From Anthoceros angustus (lineage: Eukaryota > Streptophyta > Anthocerotopsida > Anthocerotales > Anthocerotaceae): a stretch of DNA of 64,000 nt. Position 1 is the first letter of the stretch; every line of letters begins with the position of its first letter. Shown here in pieces: positions 1-11,909 of the stretch. A model generated the notes under the pieces. The model was not told the origin of the DNA. It did no database searches and was given only the letters and a program-made list of their open reading frames with translations. The DNA is taken from contig MU008164.1 in NCBI GenBank assembly GCA_010909165.1, positions 620,001 to 684,000 of the forward strand. The letters run 5' to 3'. The position numbers and the translations under genes were made by a program.

Positions 1-663
1 TTCCCATGCATAGCTATCGATGGGACCCGCATAATCCCATCATTAGACTTATTTGTGGCGTGCCATGACATCATACTTGCTAGCTCGGACATCTAAACAT
101 TTGTTTCAATCTAGGAATCAATGGAAAATATCAAGTAGCTTAACGGTACACACTCGTTCTTCGTGTCAATTCGATACCTATGTTTCCACACATCTTGCGA
201 ATAGCAATTAAAACTCGCCTAAGATACAATCATCTTGACAAGCATGTATGGATGTATATGTTAGGCCAAACCCTTAAGCATCTTTTTAATTTCAGCCCTA
301 CTTTTGGCAACTTGTTGCCAGGAAACCTAATTTGCCTAGTAATGATAAAATTGAATTCAAAGATGCATCCGACCAGCCATGCCTCCTTTGGATGTTCAAT
401 AACAATAAAATGAATGCCAATAAACTTATCTTGGCTCCAACCCATAGAGGTGTAGTTGCTGCGATGTGCATCGTCTTTAATTCCTCAGGCAAGGAATCGA
501 CCTGTTCTTTAGTCATTTCTGCGATGCCAGAAACCCCACCAAGTGCCTCCACCAACTCTACGGTCACTTGTTCGTCGGGATGAATGTTGACATGTTCTTC
601 ATCAACCTCAAAATGATCATCAACCTCAATAAAATCTTGTTCCTCTTCAATCTGATTATTCAA
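1..663 (-). pseudogene. CACTA (En/Spm) TNP2-type transposase fragment
   Basis: Read on the minus strand from 663 down to 1, the translation follows the N-terminal part of plant TNP2 transposases, but in at least three frames. An acidic stretch is followed by a segment ending NGWSD-like (here RRHGWSDASLNSILSLLGKL, about 300-400). Next come a block resembling LPKS..EIKK (about 260-320), a HACP-like block (here IHTC, about 235), a cysteine block near 180-215, and a WH..NDGI-like block (here SWHATNKSNDGIM, about 15-70). Frameshifts and in-frame stops make it non-functional. The fragment runs off the left edge of the window. It faces the opposite way from the TnpA-like gene at 9.7-11.0 kb, so the two probably come from different elements. 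The family call rests on the order of several recognisable blocks rather than on one motif. Confidence 0.75.
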
Positions 664-1940
664 TCACACGCACAAAATAAATATCAAATAATTATATAAA
701 ATATTGTAGTACTATATAGAATAAATTATATTATAATTTAATAACTTTAGTATAACCACTATTATTAAGGAAATATTGAACAACATGCAAAACTAAAAGG
801 TTAAGAAGTCAAGTGATGATATATAATTGTTTTGTTGCGATATAGTCAATATACACAAGGTACAAGACCCTCAACATCAACTCTTCTACATCCTACAACA
901 AAAACTATTCCACATCCTCGTGCATCAACTTTGCCTTCAATTTCTTCCACTCCATCATGTAATTTAATGTGTCTATGTACTCTTCCCACGGCCTTCCTTT
1001 TGGCTTCAAATGGTTCGGGTTATACCAATTGTAATCAACAAACAACTCTTCCCAGCATTAATGGTCCTCACGCCCAAGTGCAAATCCAATCAAGATGGTC
1101 GTCACTTAGTAGCTCATGCCCATCCGACCTTTCTTCCCATATGCAATTTTGCTTGATTGCGATATTTCCACTACTACTATTCATATATCCGCCACATTCC
1201 CCATATGCAACATGCCCATCGAGGTACTCAATTGGGCCATCATTAACATCTTTACGCGAGTCTATTGAAAGTCAATGCATACTTAAAATCGGTAACTGTT
1301 GTAGTTCACTATCTTGTTATATTCTCCCTGTATACTTTGGACCCCAAACACAAACAAAGGAACTCCATTCACATTATCTTTTCTCACTACGATTTTCTCC
1401 ATGGAAAATAAACCCAACCCCATGGCTGGGTTTGTTGCCTCCTTCACTATCCACCTTCGCCCCAATATAGAAATGACTTGTTAATAGGAATAGGTCCCTT
1501 CTCCCACATTCCCCATTCTCTAGGGTACACGCCTTTCAAAAGATGCTTGTATAAAACAATAGCATCATGAGACTTTGGATCTTCCCCTCTTTTGGATGAT
1601 AAGGAGGTGCAATAAAGGGTCCATGTCCCGCCCTTTCCATCCAAAGGTTTTCCTACACCGCATAAAGCCATGTGTCCACTCCTCGTTACGTACTTGTTAT
1701 AACATGCAAACTCAAACTCCTTCCAACTATAAAAAAACAACCATAATTACACATATGAATAATTAAACTACCTTTAATATAACAAGAGAAACATACTTAC
1801 CACAATTAGTATGCCACATCAATTATTCTATAGATAATATTATATAATTGCTTTATTATTGTATTTTCTAGCATAGAAGAAAAGGGCTCCATAATTACTT
1901 CATTAGTTTATTTCCTAGCATAGAAGAAAAGGATTGCAAC
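664..1940. other. AT-rich stretch with two unrecognised minus-strand ORFs
   Basis: Two short open frames lie on the minus strand (about 1447-1740 and 1283-1465), and their sequences overlap in different frames. Their wording looks protein-like, for example a glycine/tryptophan-rich stretch near 1640. I cannot place them in a family. They lie upstream of the TNP2 fragment in transcription order, so they may be earlier exons or captured sequence of the same CACTA element. The stretch 664-830 is AT-rich with nothing recognisable. Confidence 0.3.
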
Positions 1941-1974
1941 TCACGGTTGTGGCTACGGGTGGTTCTCCTTGTTC

Positions 1975-2095
1975 GCTATTTCTTCTCCTCCTCTCTCCTC
2001 CTCCTCCTTCTCCTCGTCCTCCTTCTCCTCCTCGTTGTTCTTCTCCTCCTCGTCCTCCTTCTCCTCGTTCTTCATCTCCTTGCGGTTCTCCACGG
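1975..2095. repeat. TCC/TCG-rich microsatellite tract
   Basis: A pyrimidine-rich run of imperfect TCC, TCG and TTC triplets. It gives artificial Pro/Ser or Leu-rich open frames on the plus strand and Gly/Glu-rich frames on the minus strand. I do not regard these as genes. Confidence 0.85.
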
Positions 2096-2436
2096 GACTT
2101 CATTCTGGGAGGTAAGGTCCATTCTTGCGCAAATGTTTACGTGCTTGGTTAGCTCACGAACTCGCCTTGCACTCTTTGCACCAACATTTTGGAAAATATA
2201 TTGGATATTTGGGCGCTTAAATCTACGAGCGCGATCCATAAGGACCTACCCTCAACAATGATCGTGGGTTAGCTTAAGCTCGACAACACTTGCCCTCTTC
2301 ACCGAGCACGTTGGAAAGTGCAGGCTACCTTCGATGAAGTGCTCCGGCCCTCGCTCCAACCTCCGTGTCGGCAATCCGGGCATAAATCGAGCCAATTCTA
2401 ATCTAGAGCAATTCCATGCAACCCGATAACGCGATA

Positions 2437-3800
2437 CTCAAAACGCTTTACAAAGAGCATAGACCTGCAGCGGACTTGTAGCTATCTAGCATCCTGGATG
2501 GTCGATTTAGGTGTGCACCGTGTTTTTATTGACCCTTGCTACTAGAAGGCCCTCGCTACGCACGATGGAAGGCCCTTCTAGCTATGTAGTGGATGGTTAG
2601 TATGGGACAAGAGAAAGGCCTCTTACATCGGTGCTTGTTAGGCGGTCAATCCAAAGCGCTTTACAACACGAGGCGTTGCAAATCGGTTTGGGAAATTTGC
2701 GCTCTCTTATCAACGCACTCGCAACATTTGCAACGCTCGCAGCCAATTCTAATCATGAGCAATTGCATGCAACCGACAATACTCACGCTTTGCAAAGAGC
2801 ACCGACTGCAGCGGACTTGTAGCTATCTAGCATCGCGCGGATGGTGCGACCCTTGCTATGAGAAGGCCCTCGCCGCACAATGGGCGGCTTGGCCTCTTAC
2901 GATCGATGCGCGAAACAGCGCTTGGCCTCTTACAAGTGCAGCGGGTCCAAAGCGCTAGCTAGCGTTACCTTGATTTGGGCAATTTGCAAAGCATTCGTTG
3001 CAAAGCACCGTAGTATGCTATTGATATAGCCTTAGCTTACTTAAGGTCAAGCCTTTCCTTATTGCGTGGGACTCAAGATTGTGAAATGTGTGAGCAACTT
3101 TATATCAAAAGCTCGACGACTTTTACATCGATAGGATCGTCTTTGCCAACCTCGCGTGACTTGGGTAGACTACGAAACCACATTTGTGATGAGTTCATTA
3201 TCACTCGGATCCGCTCGGTCCGTATCGAGCATAGTCTTCACAAAAGCAGAAGGTGGCTCCGTCTATGCTCCATTCGTGATGCCGATTAAAACCTTGAGCC
3301 CTCAAACAAAAATCTACCTTATTAGCATTTATCATGCAAAGAAACAGATCACTCACAGACTTTTACACTTACGATAGAAGGAGATGATTAGGTTCTGGGC
3401 ACAAGATCTGTATTTCTCCCAGTCAAGTCGAGTCATCCAGAGTTCCGTTTCTTCACAAAAGTAAGCCCTTGGAGACCCCGGATCGAGAGTAGTACCAAGC
3501 TGTGATGATAGCACCCGAAGGCGTGCAGCGTGGAAGCATGTGACCAAAAACAAGGACGAGTTCCATCGGAAGGGTGGGACCCTTCTCTTTCTCCGAGGAA
3601 GGCTAGGAAGCGGACGCAATGTTACACAACCCTTGTCACAAGGGTCAAAGTTTGCACAATTCACATCACCTCCTCTTCATCACGCATCTCCTCCGACGGG
3701 ATCCACCTCCGGAAGGTCCTCGGCCGGCTCGCCAGTTGTCGGCGCCATCACCTCCGGATGGTTCTCGGCCGGCTCGCCAGTTGTCGGCGCCATCGCTGCT
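2437..3800. repeat. Tandem duplication, unit A (about 1.36 kb)
   Basis: This unit starts at AAAACGCTTTACAAAGAGCA and is repeated immediately downstream as unit B (3801 to about 5118). Shared landmarks in the same order include GTGGATGGTTAGTATGGGAC (2590 and 3950), a block near 3062 and 4400 around GATTGTGAAATGTGTGAGC, and a block near 3590 and 4925 around GGACGCAATGTTACACAACC. Short sub-repeats occur inside the unit, such as CTTGTAGCTATCTAGCAT (twice per unit) and a doubled segment around 3700-3790 (CTCGGCCGGCTCGCCAGTTG). No open frame of note and no protein similarity was recognised. It is probably repetitive, transposon-derived DNA. Confidence 0.85.
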
Positions 3801-5118
3801 CAAAACGCTTTACAAAGAGCATAGACACCGCAGCGGACTTGTAGCTATCTAGCATCCTGGATGGTCGATTTAGGTGTGCAGTTTTTATTGACCCTTGCTA
3901 CTAGAAGGCCCTCGCCACGCACGATGGAAGGCCCTTCTAGCTATGTAGTGGATGGTTAGTATGGGACAAGAGAAGGCCTCTTACGGTGCTTATTAGGCGG
4001 TCAATCCAAAGCGCTTTACAACAGGTTGCAAATCGGTTTGGGAAATTTGCAACGCCTCTTATCAACGCACTCGCAGCAACATTTGCAACGCACTCGCAGC
4101 AGCCAATTCTAATCATGAGCAATTGCATGCAACTCGACAAAAACGCTTTGCAAAGAGCACCGACCGAACGGACTTGTAGCTATCTAGCATCGCGGATGGT
4201 GCTTTGCTATGAGAAGGCCCTCGCACAATGGAAGGCGGCTTGGCCTCTTACGATGCCGCGAAACCGCGGCTTGGCCTCTTACAGTGCAATGGTCCAAAGC
4301 GCTAGCTAGCGCATTTGGGCAATTTGCAAAGCATTCGTAAAGCACCGTAGTGTGCTATTGATATAGCCTTAGCTTAGGGCGCAAGCCTTTCCTTATTTGC
4401 GTGGGACTCAAGATTGTGAAATGTGTGAGCAACTTTATATCAAAAGCTCGACTTTTACATCGGGCCCCGATAGGCGATCGCCTTTGCCAACCTCGCGTGA
4501 CTTGGGTAGACTGTAAACCACATTTGTGATGAGTTCATTATCACTCGGATCCGCCCCGGTCCGTATCGAGCATAGTCTTCACAAAAGCGGAAGGTGGCTC
4601 GTGCTCCATTCGTGATGCCGATTAAAACCTTGAGCCCTCAAACAAAAATCTACCTTATTAGCATTTATCATGCAAAGAAAGATCACTCACGACTTTTACA
4701 CTTACGATAGAAGGAGATGATTAGGTTCGGGCACAAGATCAGATTTCTCCCAAGTCGAGTCATCCGTAGTTCCGCTTTCTTCACAAAAGTAAGCCCTTGG
4801 AGACCCCGGATCGAGAGTAGTACCAACTGTGATGATAGCTCGAAGGCGTGCAGCGTGGAAGCATGTGACCAAAAACAAGGACGAGTTCCATCGGAAGGGT
4901 GGGACCCTTCTTTCTCCGAGGAAGGCTAGGAAGCGGACGCAATGTTACACAACCCTTGTCACAAGGGTCAAAGTTTGCACACCATGTGCATCACCTCCTC
5001 TTCATCACGCATCTCCTCCGACTGGGATCCACCTCCGGAAGGTCCTCGGCCGGCTCGCCAGTTGTCGGCGCCATCACCTCCGGAAGGTCCTCGGCCGCCA
5101 GTTGTCTACCGCCATCGC
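3801..5118. repeat. Tandem duplication, unit B (about 1.32 kb)
   Basis: Second copy of the unit described at 2437-3800. It is largely identical in long runs but differs by many small gaps of one to several bases, often beside short direct repeats. For example, the run around 2910 reads ACGATCGATGCGCGAAAC and its partner near 4250 reads ACGATGCCGCGAAAC. The copy ends near 5118 (CCATCGCTAAAACGCAC), where the shared sequence stops. Confidence 0.85.
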
Positions 5119-6789
5119 TAAAACGCACTTGACGGCCGGGTCGGGCTTAACACAATCGGAGTTCACAACCGAGTTCACAATCGGGGTCGGACAAACACAA
5201 TCACTCAAAGTGTGTGCGGCTCACTTTGAGTCCGCATCGATTCGCGCAGGAACGGATCAGCTATAAAACTATAGTGTATCGAGTTGGAAAGCAGGAACAA
5301 AGTGACAGCCCCAAGGAGCCCCTTACTCTCAAACTCCATGGCGTCAAAGAAACCATATGTGGGTCTTTCAACTGCCTGTCATGAGTGGGTGTGGGCGGTG
5401 TGTCACGGAACCTCGAAATGCGTTACGGTGTGCGATCGAGGATTGAACTCTCATTAGGTACCGCCTAGCCGCTTCATCGCAACATCAACAAGCGGCATGA
5501 TGATGAGTGCCAAGAAGACTTAAATTCTTTAGCAGCCGTTTAAGGAGGCGAATCGAGGTTTTAAGACTCGGGCTCAAGTGGATGGCCGAGGAAGCATTGC
5601 CCCTTTAGCCCTTATTCTATTCATTCATTGGATCTTTTACACATTAAAGGGGCACGAGTCCCAAGCAATAGCCTTGAAAGCACCTAAGGGACAACATAGC
5701 TACGCTCCATACAATCCCTCTATCGCCATCAAAATATCTCCGAGGAGCACACTACGCTAAGCAGCCCCGTGCTCAAGCACTCCGTTGTCATATCTTGCCA
5801 TTTTCATGCCAATGGTTTCCCTCAAAAGGAAAGAAGCATTAAAGCTTTATTTGTAGGCTTGCATGGGTCACCATCAAAACCTCATCACTCATATGCTTTC
5901 ACCCGTTCTGACCGCCGGGTAATTGCGAGAGTTGCGGCATGGGGACCTCTTCCACTCCTCCAATATTGTGTCCAGATTGAGTTTGATCGGGATGACGAGC
6001 TATTTGCCCCTTCTTTGGAGTATCAAGGAGGATAAAAGTGTTTGAGTTTGCAACGGTGGTCAATGACATGGGCGATGTGCATTGTCCCATGGTAGAAATG
6101 TCTACCCGCTCCAAATTGAGTTGTCGAGTTGGAACAAGTACATAAAGTCGCACATTGCGCATGATTATGAAGGGATTGTTACGGATGGGATGTGAATACG
6201 TGCGAGCATCACGGAGTATGTGTACCCAGGCGCGCCTAAACCTCACCCGAAGTTTATTACTTGGTTCTCGAGGCGTCGGGATTCGTCCGCGCCGGCCGCT
6301 CCACTCCACCGGCTAGTTTGCAATCTAGTTTTCTCAACTAAGCCCGAAGTGTTCGCCACGGAAGAAGCCGAGAACTTTTGCACAGGCAAATGGAGCCGAG
6401 CATGTAACCCAGGCCGGCTGCCTTTTGCCCCATTTTGGCGTTTTTTGTTATTATGAATTTCTAATTACAAGAAAATCGACGCAATGTTCTCAACACCACA
6501 ATTACCGTGATGACCTCCTCTTTCCAACCATATGTTCGAAAAGCACCACCCCTCGGTGAACATGCACAAATTTCCATAGCCATTTCGATCCACCCTGGGC
6601 ACCAGCGTGAGGTGAGCATCTTTCTTTGCCTACCATGAACTAAGGTGAACTGTAGATATGTATGTACACAAGAATGTAGGGGATCAGTTTGTGTGCATGA
6701 CACTGGATCCTAAGCGCCCCGTGGCCAACCTTTCTTCGAGAAAGCAGAGAGACGGTGAAGAGAGGGTCTCTTAGTTTCCTTTTGTGCGT
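5119..6789. other. No gene recognised
   Basis: Several short open frames of 60-136 codons lie on both strands, none with a family signature. A plus-strand stretch around 5960-6170 has protein-like wording interrupted by stops, so it may be the remnant of a transposon protein. A GAGGATTGAACTCTC string at 5437 looks like part of a tRNA T-arm, but no cloverleaf can be built around it. Confidence 0.4.
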
Positions 6790-7139
6790 TCCATATGTGT
6801 ACCACTTTTACCTACTAGAGATTTTAGAACGTAAAAGTGAACCGCGTTGTAAATAGTAATAGTTTTCTAATTTTACAACGAGTGTTGTAAATGGTAATCG
6901 TTCCGACTTAACAACGGAGCGTTGCAAATAGTAGTTTCCAAAGTCGTTTCATACAAACTCACCAGCACCTGCAGGTGCACGAGGTAGGTGACGCAGGTGC
7001 ACAAGGCAGGTGAGGCGGGTGCAATGCATGCAAGATCTTGTCCAAGGCGGGAACATGCTTGCACACAAATACTGATATAAAGGCGGGTTCATGTCTGTAC
7101 AAGTAGATGTTTACATACTGCGACGTATGTGTTGAGAGC

Positions 7140-7450
7140 CTGTGTATGTCGATTGCCCTCGGGGTGTGTGAGAACCGGGCTTGCCATCGGTGTGTGGCGT
7201 GGGGAGCTTGTGCAGCTAGTGTACTTGAGGGCCATGCGGCTTGCCATCGGGGTATGTGAGGTGGGGGAGCTTGTGTAGCTAGTGTAATTGAGGGCCATGC
7301 GGCCTGCCATCGGGGTGTGTGAGGTGGGGGAGCTTGTGTAGCTAGTGTAATTGAGGGCCATGGGGCCATCGGGGTGTGTGAGAGCCGGGCTTGCCATCGG
7401 GATGTGTGACGAGTGGGAGCTTCAGATGTAGTGTAATTGAGGCCATGCAC
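7140..7450. repeat. Minisatellite, unit about 65 bp
   Basis: About four imperfect tandem units built around GCTTGCCATCGGGGTGTGTG, GGGGGAGCTTGTGTAGCTAG and TGTAATTGAGGGCCATG. The minus-strand Thr/Ser/Pro-rich open frames over it (7089-7450) are by-products of the repeat. Confidence 0.85.
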
Positions 7451-8479
7451 GCCATTGGGGTGTGTGATGAGAGCCTGTGTGTATTATAATTGAGAGTCTA
7501 TGTGTTTGAGAGAAGCGCGGGAAGCCAACCATGCCTCTGCACATTTTAGAAGCGCGGGAAGGTCATGAGAAGTGCGGGAAGGCTTTGTAAAGCGCGGGAA
7601 TTTGGACGTCCATCCGTACACAAGGCCCGCTGCACCTTGTTTGCTTAAGATTGTCTGACTTGGCTTTGCAGGGCAGCTTCCAAGGATTGCTTGACTGAGA
7701 GAGATTGCCTGACTTTGCTTAGCAGGGCAGCAGTCACATGTTGAGTCGGCCTCCCTCTCTCACGCCGAGATCTTGGTCGCGGGCCTTGCGTTGTGTGTGC
7801 ACACACAAGCTCTAACAACGGCACATGGTGTTTAGTTAGTGACTACACACAAGCTCGTGTTTAGTTAGTGACGCAATTCGACCTACAACACAATTAGGGC
7901 TTACGAAATTGAATTCCTTGGATCAAGAAGGTTTGTGTGCATCCCCAATCTCTTATGCTTGGTGCTTTTTAGGCACGCACTTTCATGGGCAAAGGTTGCT
8001 AAGCGCCTTTCTACTAACCCCAACCACCTTGCAATGTAGATGGTGCGCACTACGTGCAAGTGCGGTTGGGTTTGCATTGTCATGCGACGCGATAAGGAAA
8101 CAAGACTTTTGGCCACATTAGTGGTGGGGGCCGGCGGTGGATGCCGTGGTGGAAGGATCCGCTCTAACGGCTCGGTGGTTGGGTTTAGTAGACAGCGCAA
8201 GCCAAGAGCTGCTCATCGGACAAGCCTAGCGTGTAAAAATGGGCCACCGTGAAGGCAAAGAAGCGGGAGGCGTCTCAAAGGAGCGGAAGCTGCAAGCTGT
8301 CGCCCCTCGAAATGTGAGTTGTGCATCAACGGCTTTGTCCGAGCGCACCGCGCCCCGAGTTTGAATCACGCCTTCAACTAGTTCTGCGAGCTCTAGGGTC
8401 GGTGATGATAATGAGCTCTAAACGATGGCTTTTCTTTTCTCACTTGTGTGTGGTAGGAAAGCGAGCGCCACCGCCCGTG

Positions 8480-8640
8480 CGGTGGAGAACAAGCCTCCTC
8501 CGATGCCGTGGAGGAGCAGCCTCCTCCCGATGCCGTGGAGGAGGAGCAGCCTCCTCCTAATGCCGTGGAGGAGGAGCAGTCGCCTCCTGATGCCGTGGAG
8601 GAGTACCGGGCGCCTGCCGCTAATCCCATGGCGGCGCTTC
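8480..8640 (+). repeat. GAG/CTCC-rich tandem repeat (about 30 bp units)
   Basis: Tandem units around GATGCCGTGGAGGAGGAGCA and CCTCCTCC. In one plus-strand frame (8508-8777) they encode Glu/Pro-rich repeats of the form VEEEQPPPDA. This could be the low-complexity N-terminal part of the element's TnpA-like gene, but no clear start or splice link was found. Confidence 0.7.
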
Positions 8641-9124
8641 GCTGTGGAAGAGCTCGTGCCGTGCCACGTGGAGAAGCAAGACGCCGTCTCAAGTCACCAC
8701 CACCTCCTCTTAGGTCTTCGCGGATGAGAGAACAAGGGCCACCAGTAGTGGCTTATGTGCACACGCAGACCTTTTGAGAAAGATGATAGTGCGAAGAAGG
8801 CAAGCTGCTTCCTCCTTGTCCGTGACACTGGCTCAAAACTTACCTGGACCTTCAATCCAGGTATCCGTACTCCCATGCCACCTCCACCACTCCTACTCCT
8901 AACCCTTCCGTCAATGTTGGTTCTCGGCTTGAAGAAGTGCAGCCGGTGATGGAGCAGCCAAGAAGTGGAAAATCCAGTGGAGGAGGAGATGGCGGGCGGA
9001 GATCCGCCGCGTGCCAAGGAGAAATCGAATTAAAGGGAGGCGCCCAAATGCACGCACGTCATTCCACAATGGACATTCATCTAGAATCGTGTTCGGTTTT
9101 AGTTGAAAATGACTCCTTGCTTTT

Positions 9125-9565
9125 ACTTTCATAAGCTTGTCTAGGCATGTGTGTGGCCTTGACTGCCCAATGTTTCTCTTTTGGTCTCTCAAGCCTGAAC
9201 AGGCAAGTGTGTGGCCTTGACTGCCGATGTTTCTCTTTTTGGTCTGTCAAGCCTAAAGCCGCAAGTGTGTGGCCTTGACTGCCGTATTTTTCTATTGGTC
9301 TGTCAAGCCTAAACATGCAGGTGTGTGGCCTTGACTGCTGACTGCCCGTGTTTCTTTTTTGGTCTCTCAAGCCTAAACAGGCAGGTGTGTGGCCTTGACT
9401 GCCCGTGTTTCTGTTTTGGTCTCTCAAGTCTAAACTGGCAGGTGTGTGGCCTTGACTGCCCATGTTTCTCTTTTGGTCTCAAGCCTAAATGGCGGTGTGT
9501 GGCCTTGAGCCCATGTTTCTCCTTTGGTCTCTCAAGCCTAAGCAGTGTGTTTCTCGTTTGTCTCA
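9125..9565. repeat. Minisatellite, unit about 58-64 bp, about seven copies
   Basis: Each unit contains GTGTGTGGCCTTGACTGCC followed by a TTTCTCTTTTGGTCT-like run and TCAAGCCTAAAC. The GTGTGTGGCCTTGA core occurs near 9151, 9209, 9267, 9321, 9385, 9441 and 9495. Later copies are shorter, with small internal losses. Open frames across it on both strands are repeat artefacts. Confidence 0.9.
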
Positions 9566-9738
9566 AGCTAAACATGCGGTGTGTGGCACCTTGGCTAACT
9601 GTACAAGGATGTACATGCCACATGCCTGTACAGGCATGTGCCTGTACAAGCATGTGGCCTATACATGCCACTTACAGGCCACATGCCTGCACGGCATGTA
9701 CAAGCATATTCTGATGTTTTCCTTCTCATGTGTGTCAG

Positions 9739-11010
9739 GTTGGATTAAAGAAGATTCATACAGTTATGAAGTGCTCCAATTTCGGTTGAGGTGGGTAATG
9801 CGGCACTTCATGGATCCATTGATTGGCAACTTCTGGGGAGAGAAACTAGAGACACAAGCAATTGTGGAGGCAGCCATTCGAAGAGATGTTGGTGGGATTT
9901 GGAGCATGGCTCATGTGTGTGACCAAATGTTCAACACCATGTTGCGCAATTGGAAGAACAATCTTGCAAGATGCGCAAGACAATTTCTTGAGGGTAATCA
10001 TCCACCTAAGTATAAGCCTCGTGATATCTCGGCTGACCAGTGGGATCGCATTGTGGAGAATGAAAAAGCCAAGGCCGGGATGGAGATGTCTGCACAAAAA
10101 CGCATAGCAATGTTGAGGAAGTTGAACTCGGATGCCCAGCCGTATGCCCACTTTGGTAATGGTGGGTTTGTGAAGTTTACAAATCGGTTTTACCAACTCT
10201 TTGGTAGACGTCCTACACGAGCAAGAGATGAGGTGTGGCAAGAAGGCCGGAAATTGGATAATAAAACTTGAAACATATTGACGCCAATCTTCCTCATCCG
10301 AGCGCGTTTGGCTCCAACCCCAGAATAGGTGCCAAACAATTGTGGCGGGACCTCAAGGATGCTGGTTACAAAGATGATGATTTGGATGGTAAGATTTTGA
10401 TTTGATGTCTTTGCAAGTTTTGATTGTCCTATTTTAACTCGCTTTTTGGATTTGCCATAGGAGCCGTAATGGCATTGGAGCGCAAGCAAGTGGACGATGA
10501 CTGGTTTTTGGACAATTTGGTGCCTAGATTGAAGCCCGGGTTAAGTGAGGATCTTTCTCCTCCTAGTTCTTATAGAAGATCTTTCAAGTCTTTGTTGTAA
10601 CACCGGCTTCTTGGTAACATATTCGATTCTTGCAGAATCGGGTGTGGCCTCCGCCTCGGGTGGGAAGCCTTAACCTCCCAAGTGTGGTCGACCTGTGGAG
10701 CAAGCCACGATGAAGTACTTGTTGAAGTTGAACCACTCCATCTCATGGAAGAGGTGGAAGAATTTGAAGAGGTTGAGGTATCCCTCTCTAAATGCAGGAA
10801 AAGTTTTTCAATCTCATGGCCTCTCATCGAACGACAGAACTTGAAGCTCAACGCCTTCGTGAAGCTAGGTCCGGACTACGCCAAAGAGCTCAAGTCATCA
10901 AGGGTGAAGAGCATGAAGAGGAAGGAAATGAGGCTTCAACTTCAAGTCCAATTTGAAGAGATCAAGGAGCGAGGAATTCTAGTTTGGTGCTTTCTTTTAG
11001 TTGCTCCTTA
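9739..11010 (+). pseudogene. TnpA-like CACTA protein (Transposase_24-like), multi-exon, frameshifted
   Basis: An exon opens after a splice acceptor (TGTGTCAG, to 9738) and reads a protein-like stretch of about 175 residues. It has a basic/aromatic region followed by a block ending FYQLFGRRPTRARDEVW, which resembles the C-terminal part of plant Transposase_24 proteins from En/Spm-type elements. The frame shifts near 10265 and continues to a donor at 10389 (GATG|GTAAGA). A second short exon runs 10461 to about 10539 (acceptor TTGCCATAG), and a third starts at 10636 (acceptor CTTGCAG) with a Glu-rich, coiled-coil-like stretch near 10750-10960. Stops and frame changes in the third exon suggest decay. 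The proposed role is binding to the subterminal repeats. Exon limits are inferred from splice-site look and reading frame only. Confidence 0.6.
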
Positions 11011-11059
11011 GAAACTCTTAGAAATTGATCACGTCGGCTTTTGTGGGAATGTCCCTTTG

Positions 11060-11188
11060 TGTGTGTCTGGGAATGGCCCCAATGTTTGTGAGTGTGTGTC
11101 TGGGAATGGCCCCAATGTTTGTGAGTGTGTGTGGGAATGGCCCCATGTTTGTTTGTGGGAGTCTGTGTGTGGGAATGGCTTCTATGTT

Positions 11189-11236
<48 letters not shown>

Positions 11237-11600
11237 TGTGTGTGTGTGAGTTTTATGCGAGCTGCAAGAGTGTGTCGAGCCTTGTGAGCAGTGAGAGCCT
11301 ATGAGCACTGTGAGAGCTTGTGAGCCGGGAGCTTGTGAGCCTTGAAAATTGAGCCTTGAGCTGTGAGAGGGAGAGTCTGTGAGCCTCTGTGAGAGGAGAG
11401 TGAGAGAGGCGAGAGCGAGAGCGAGCCTATGAGCTTGTGAGAGGCGAGGCGATAGCTTGTGAGCTTGTGAGGCGGCGGCTTGTGAGGCTGTGAGGCGAGA
11501 GCTTGTGAGGCGTGAGCGAGCTTGTGGTGTGGAGCTTGTGAGCTTGTGGTGAGCTTGTGAGCTGTGGTGAGCGAGCCTATGATGAGCCTGTGGCGCTGAT
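11060..11600. repeat. TG microsatellite and GAGCTTGTGA-type simple repeats
   Basis: From 11060 to 11190 there are imperfect units of GTCTGGGAATGGCCCCAATG. A pure (TG)n run follows at about 11195-11245. From 11280 to 11600 the DNA is built from GAGCTTGTGAG and GAGCCTATGAG words. It lies between the TnpA-like exons and the subterminal array of the CACTA-like element. The Val/Cys-rich ORFs here are artefacts. Confidence 0.9.
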
Positions 11601-11909
11601 TATGTGAGAGCCCGTGTGGGTTTGTGCGAGTTTGTGGGCCGTTGTGAGTTTGTGTGAGTTGAATGTGTGGATTTGTGTGAGGATCATGTTCATTTTGGGG
11701 TTTAGAATCGCTTGCATTTGGTAGTAGCATTCCATTTCTCGTGTGTCCCACTAATGCACAACAAGGTGCATACAAAATTTACAACAAAGGCGTTGTAAAA
11801 CACTTGTTGTAAATATGCCCCATTTAAAGAAGCTGAAAATAGATATTTGTGTTATTAATAATATGTATTTTTGTTTAAAAGTCTTTATATATATATATAT
11901 ACTTAAAAG

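Noticed and set aside
5420-5485. Possible tRNA (GAGGATTGAACTCTC)
   Set aside because: No acceptor stem, D-arm or anticodon arm can be formed around it on either strand.
9077-9714. ORFs up to 129 codons in the 58-64 base repeat
   Set aside because: Both strands stay open because the units lack stops; no protein family is seen.
11018-11308. His/Thr-rich and Val/Cys-rich ORFs
   Set aside because: Encoded by the TG microsatellite and neighbouring simple repeats.
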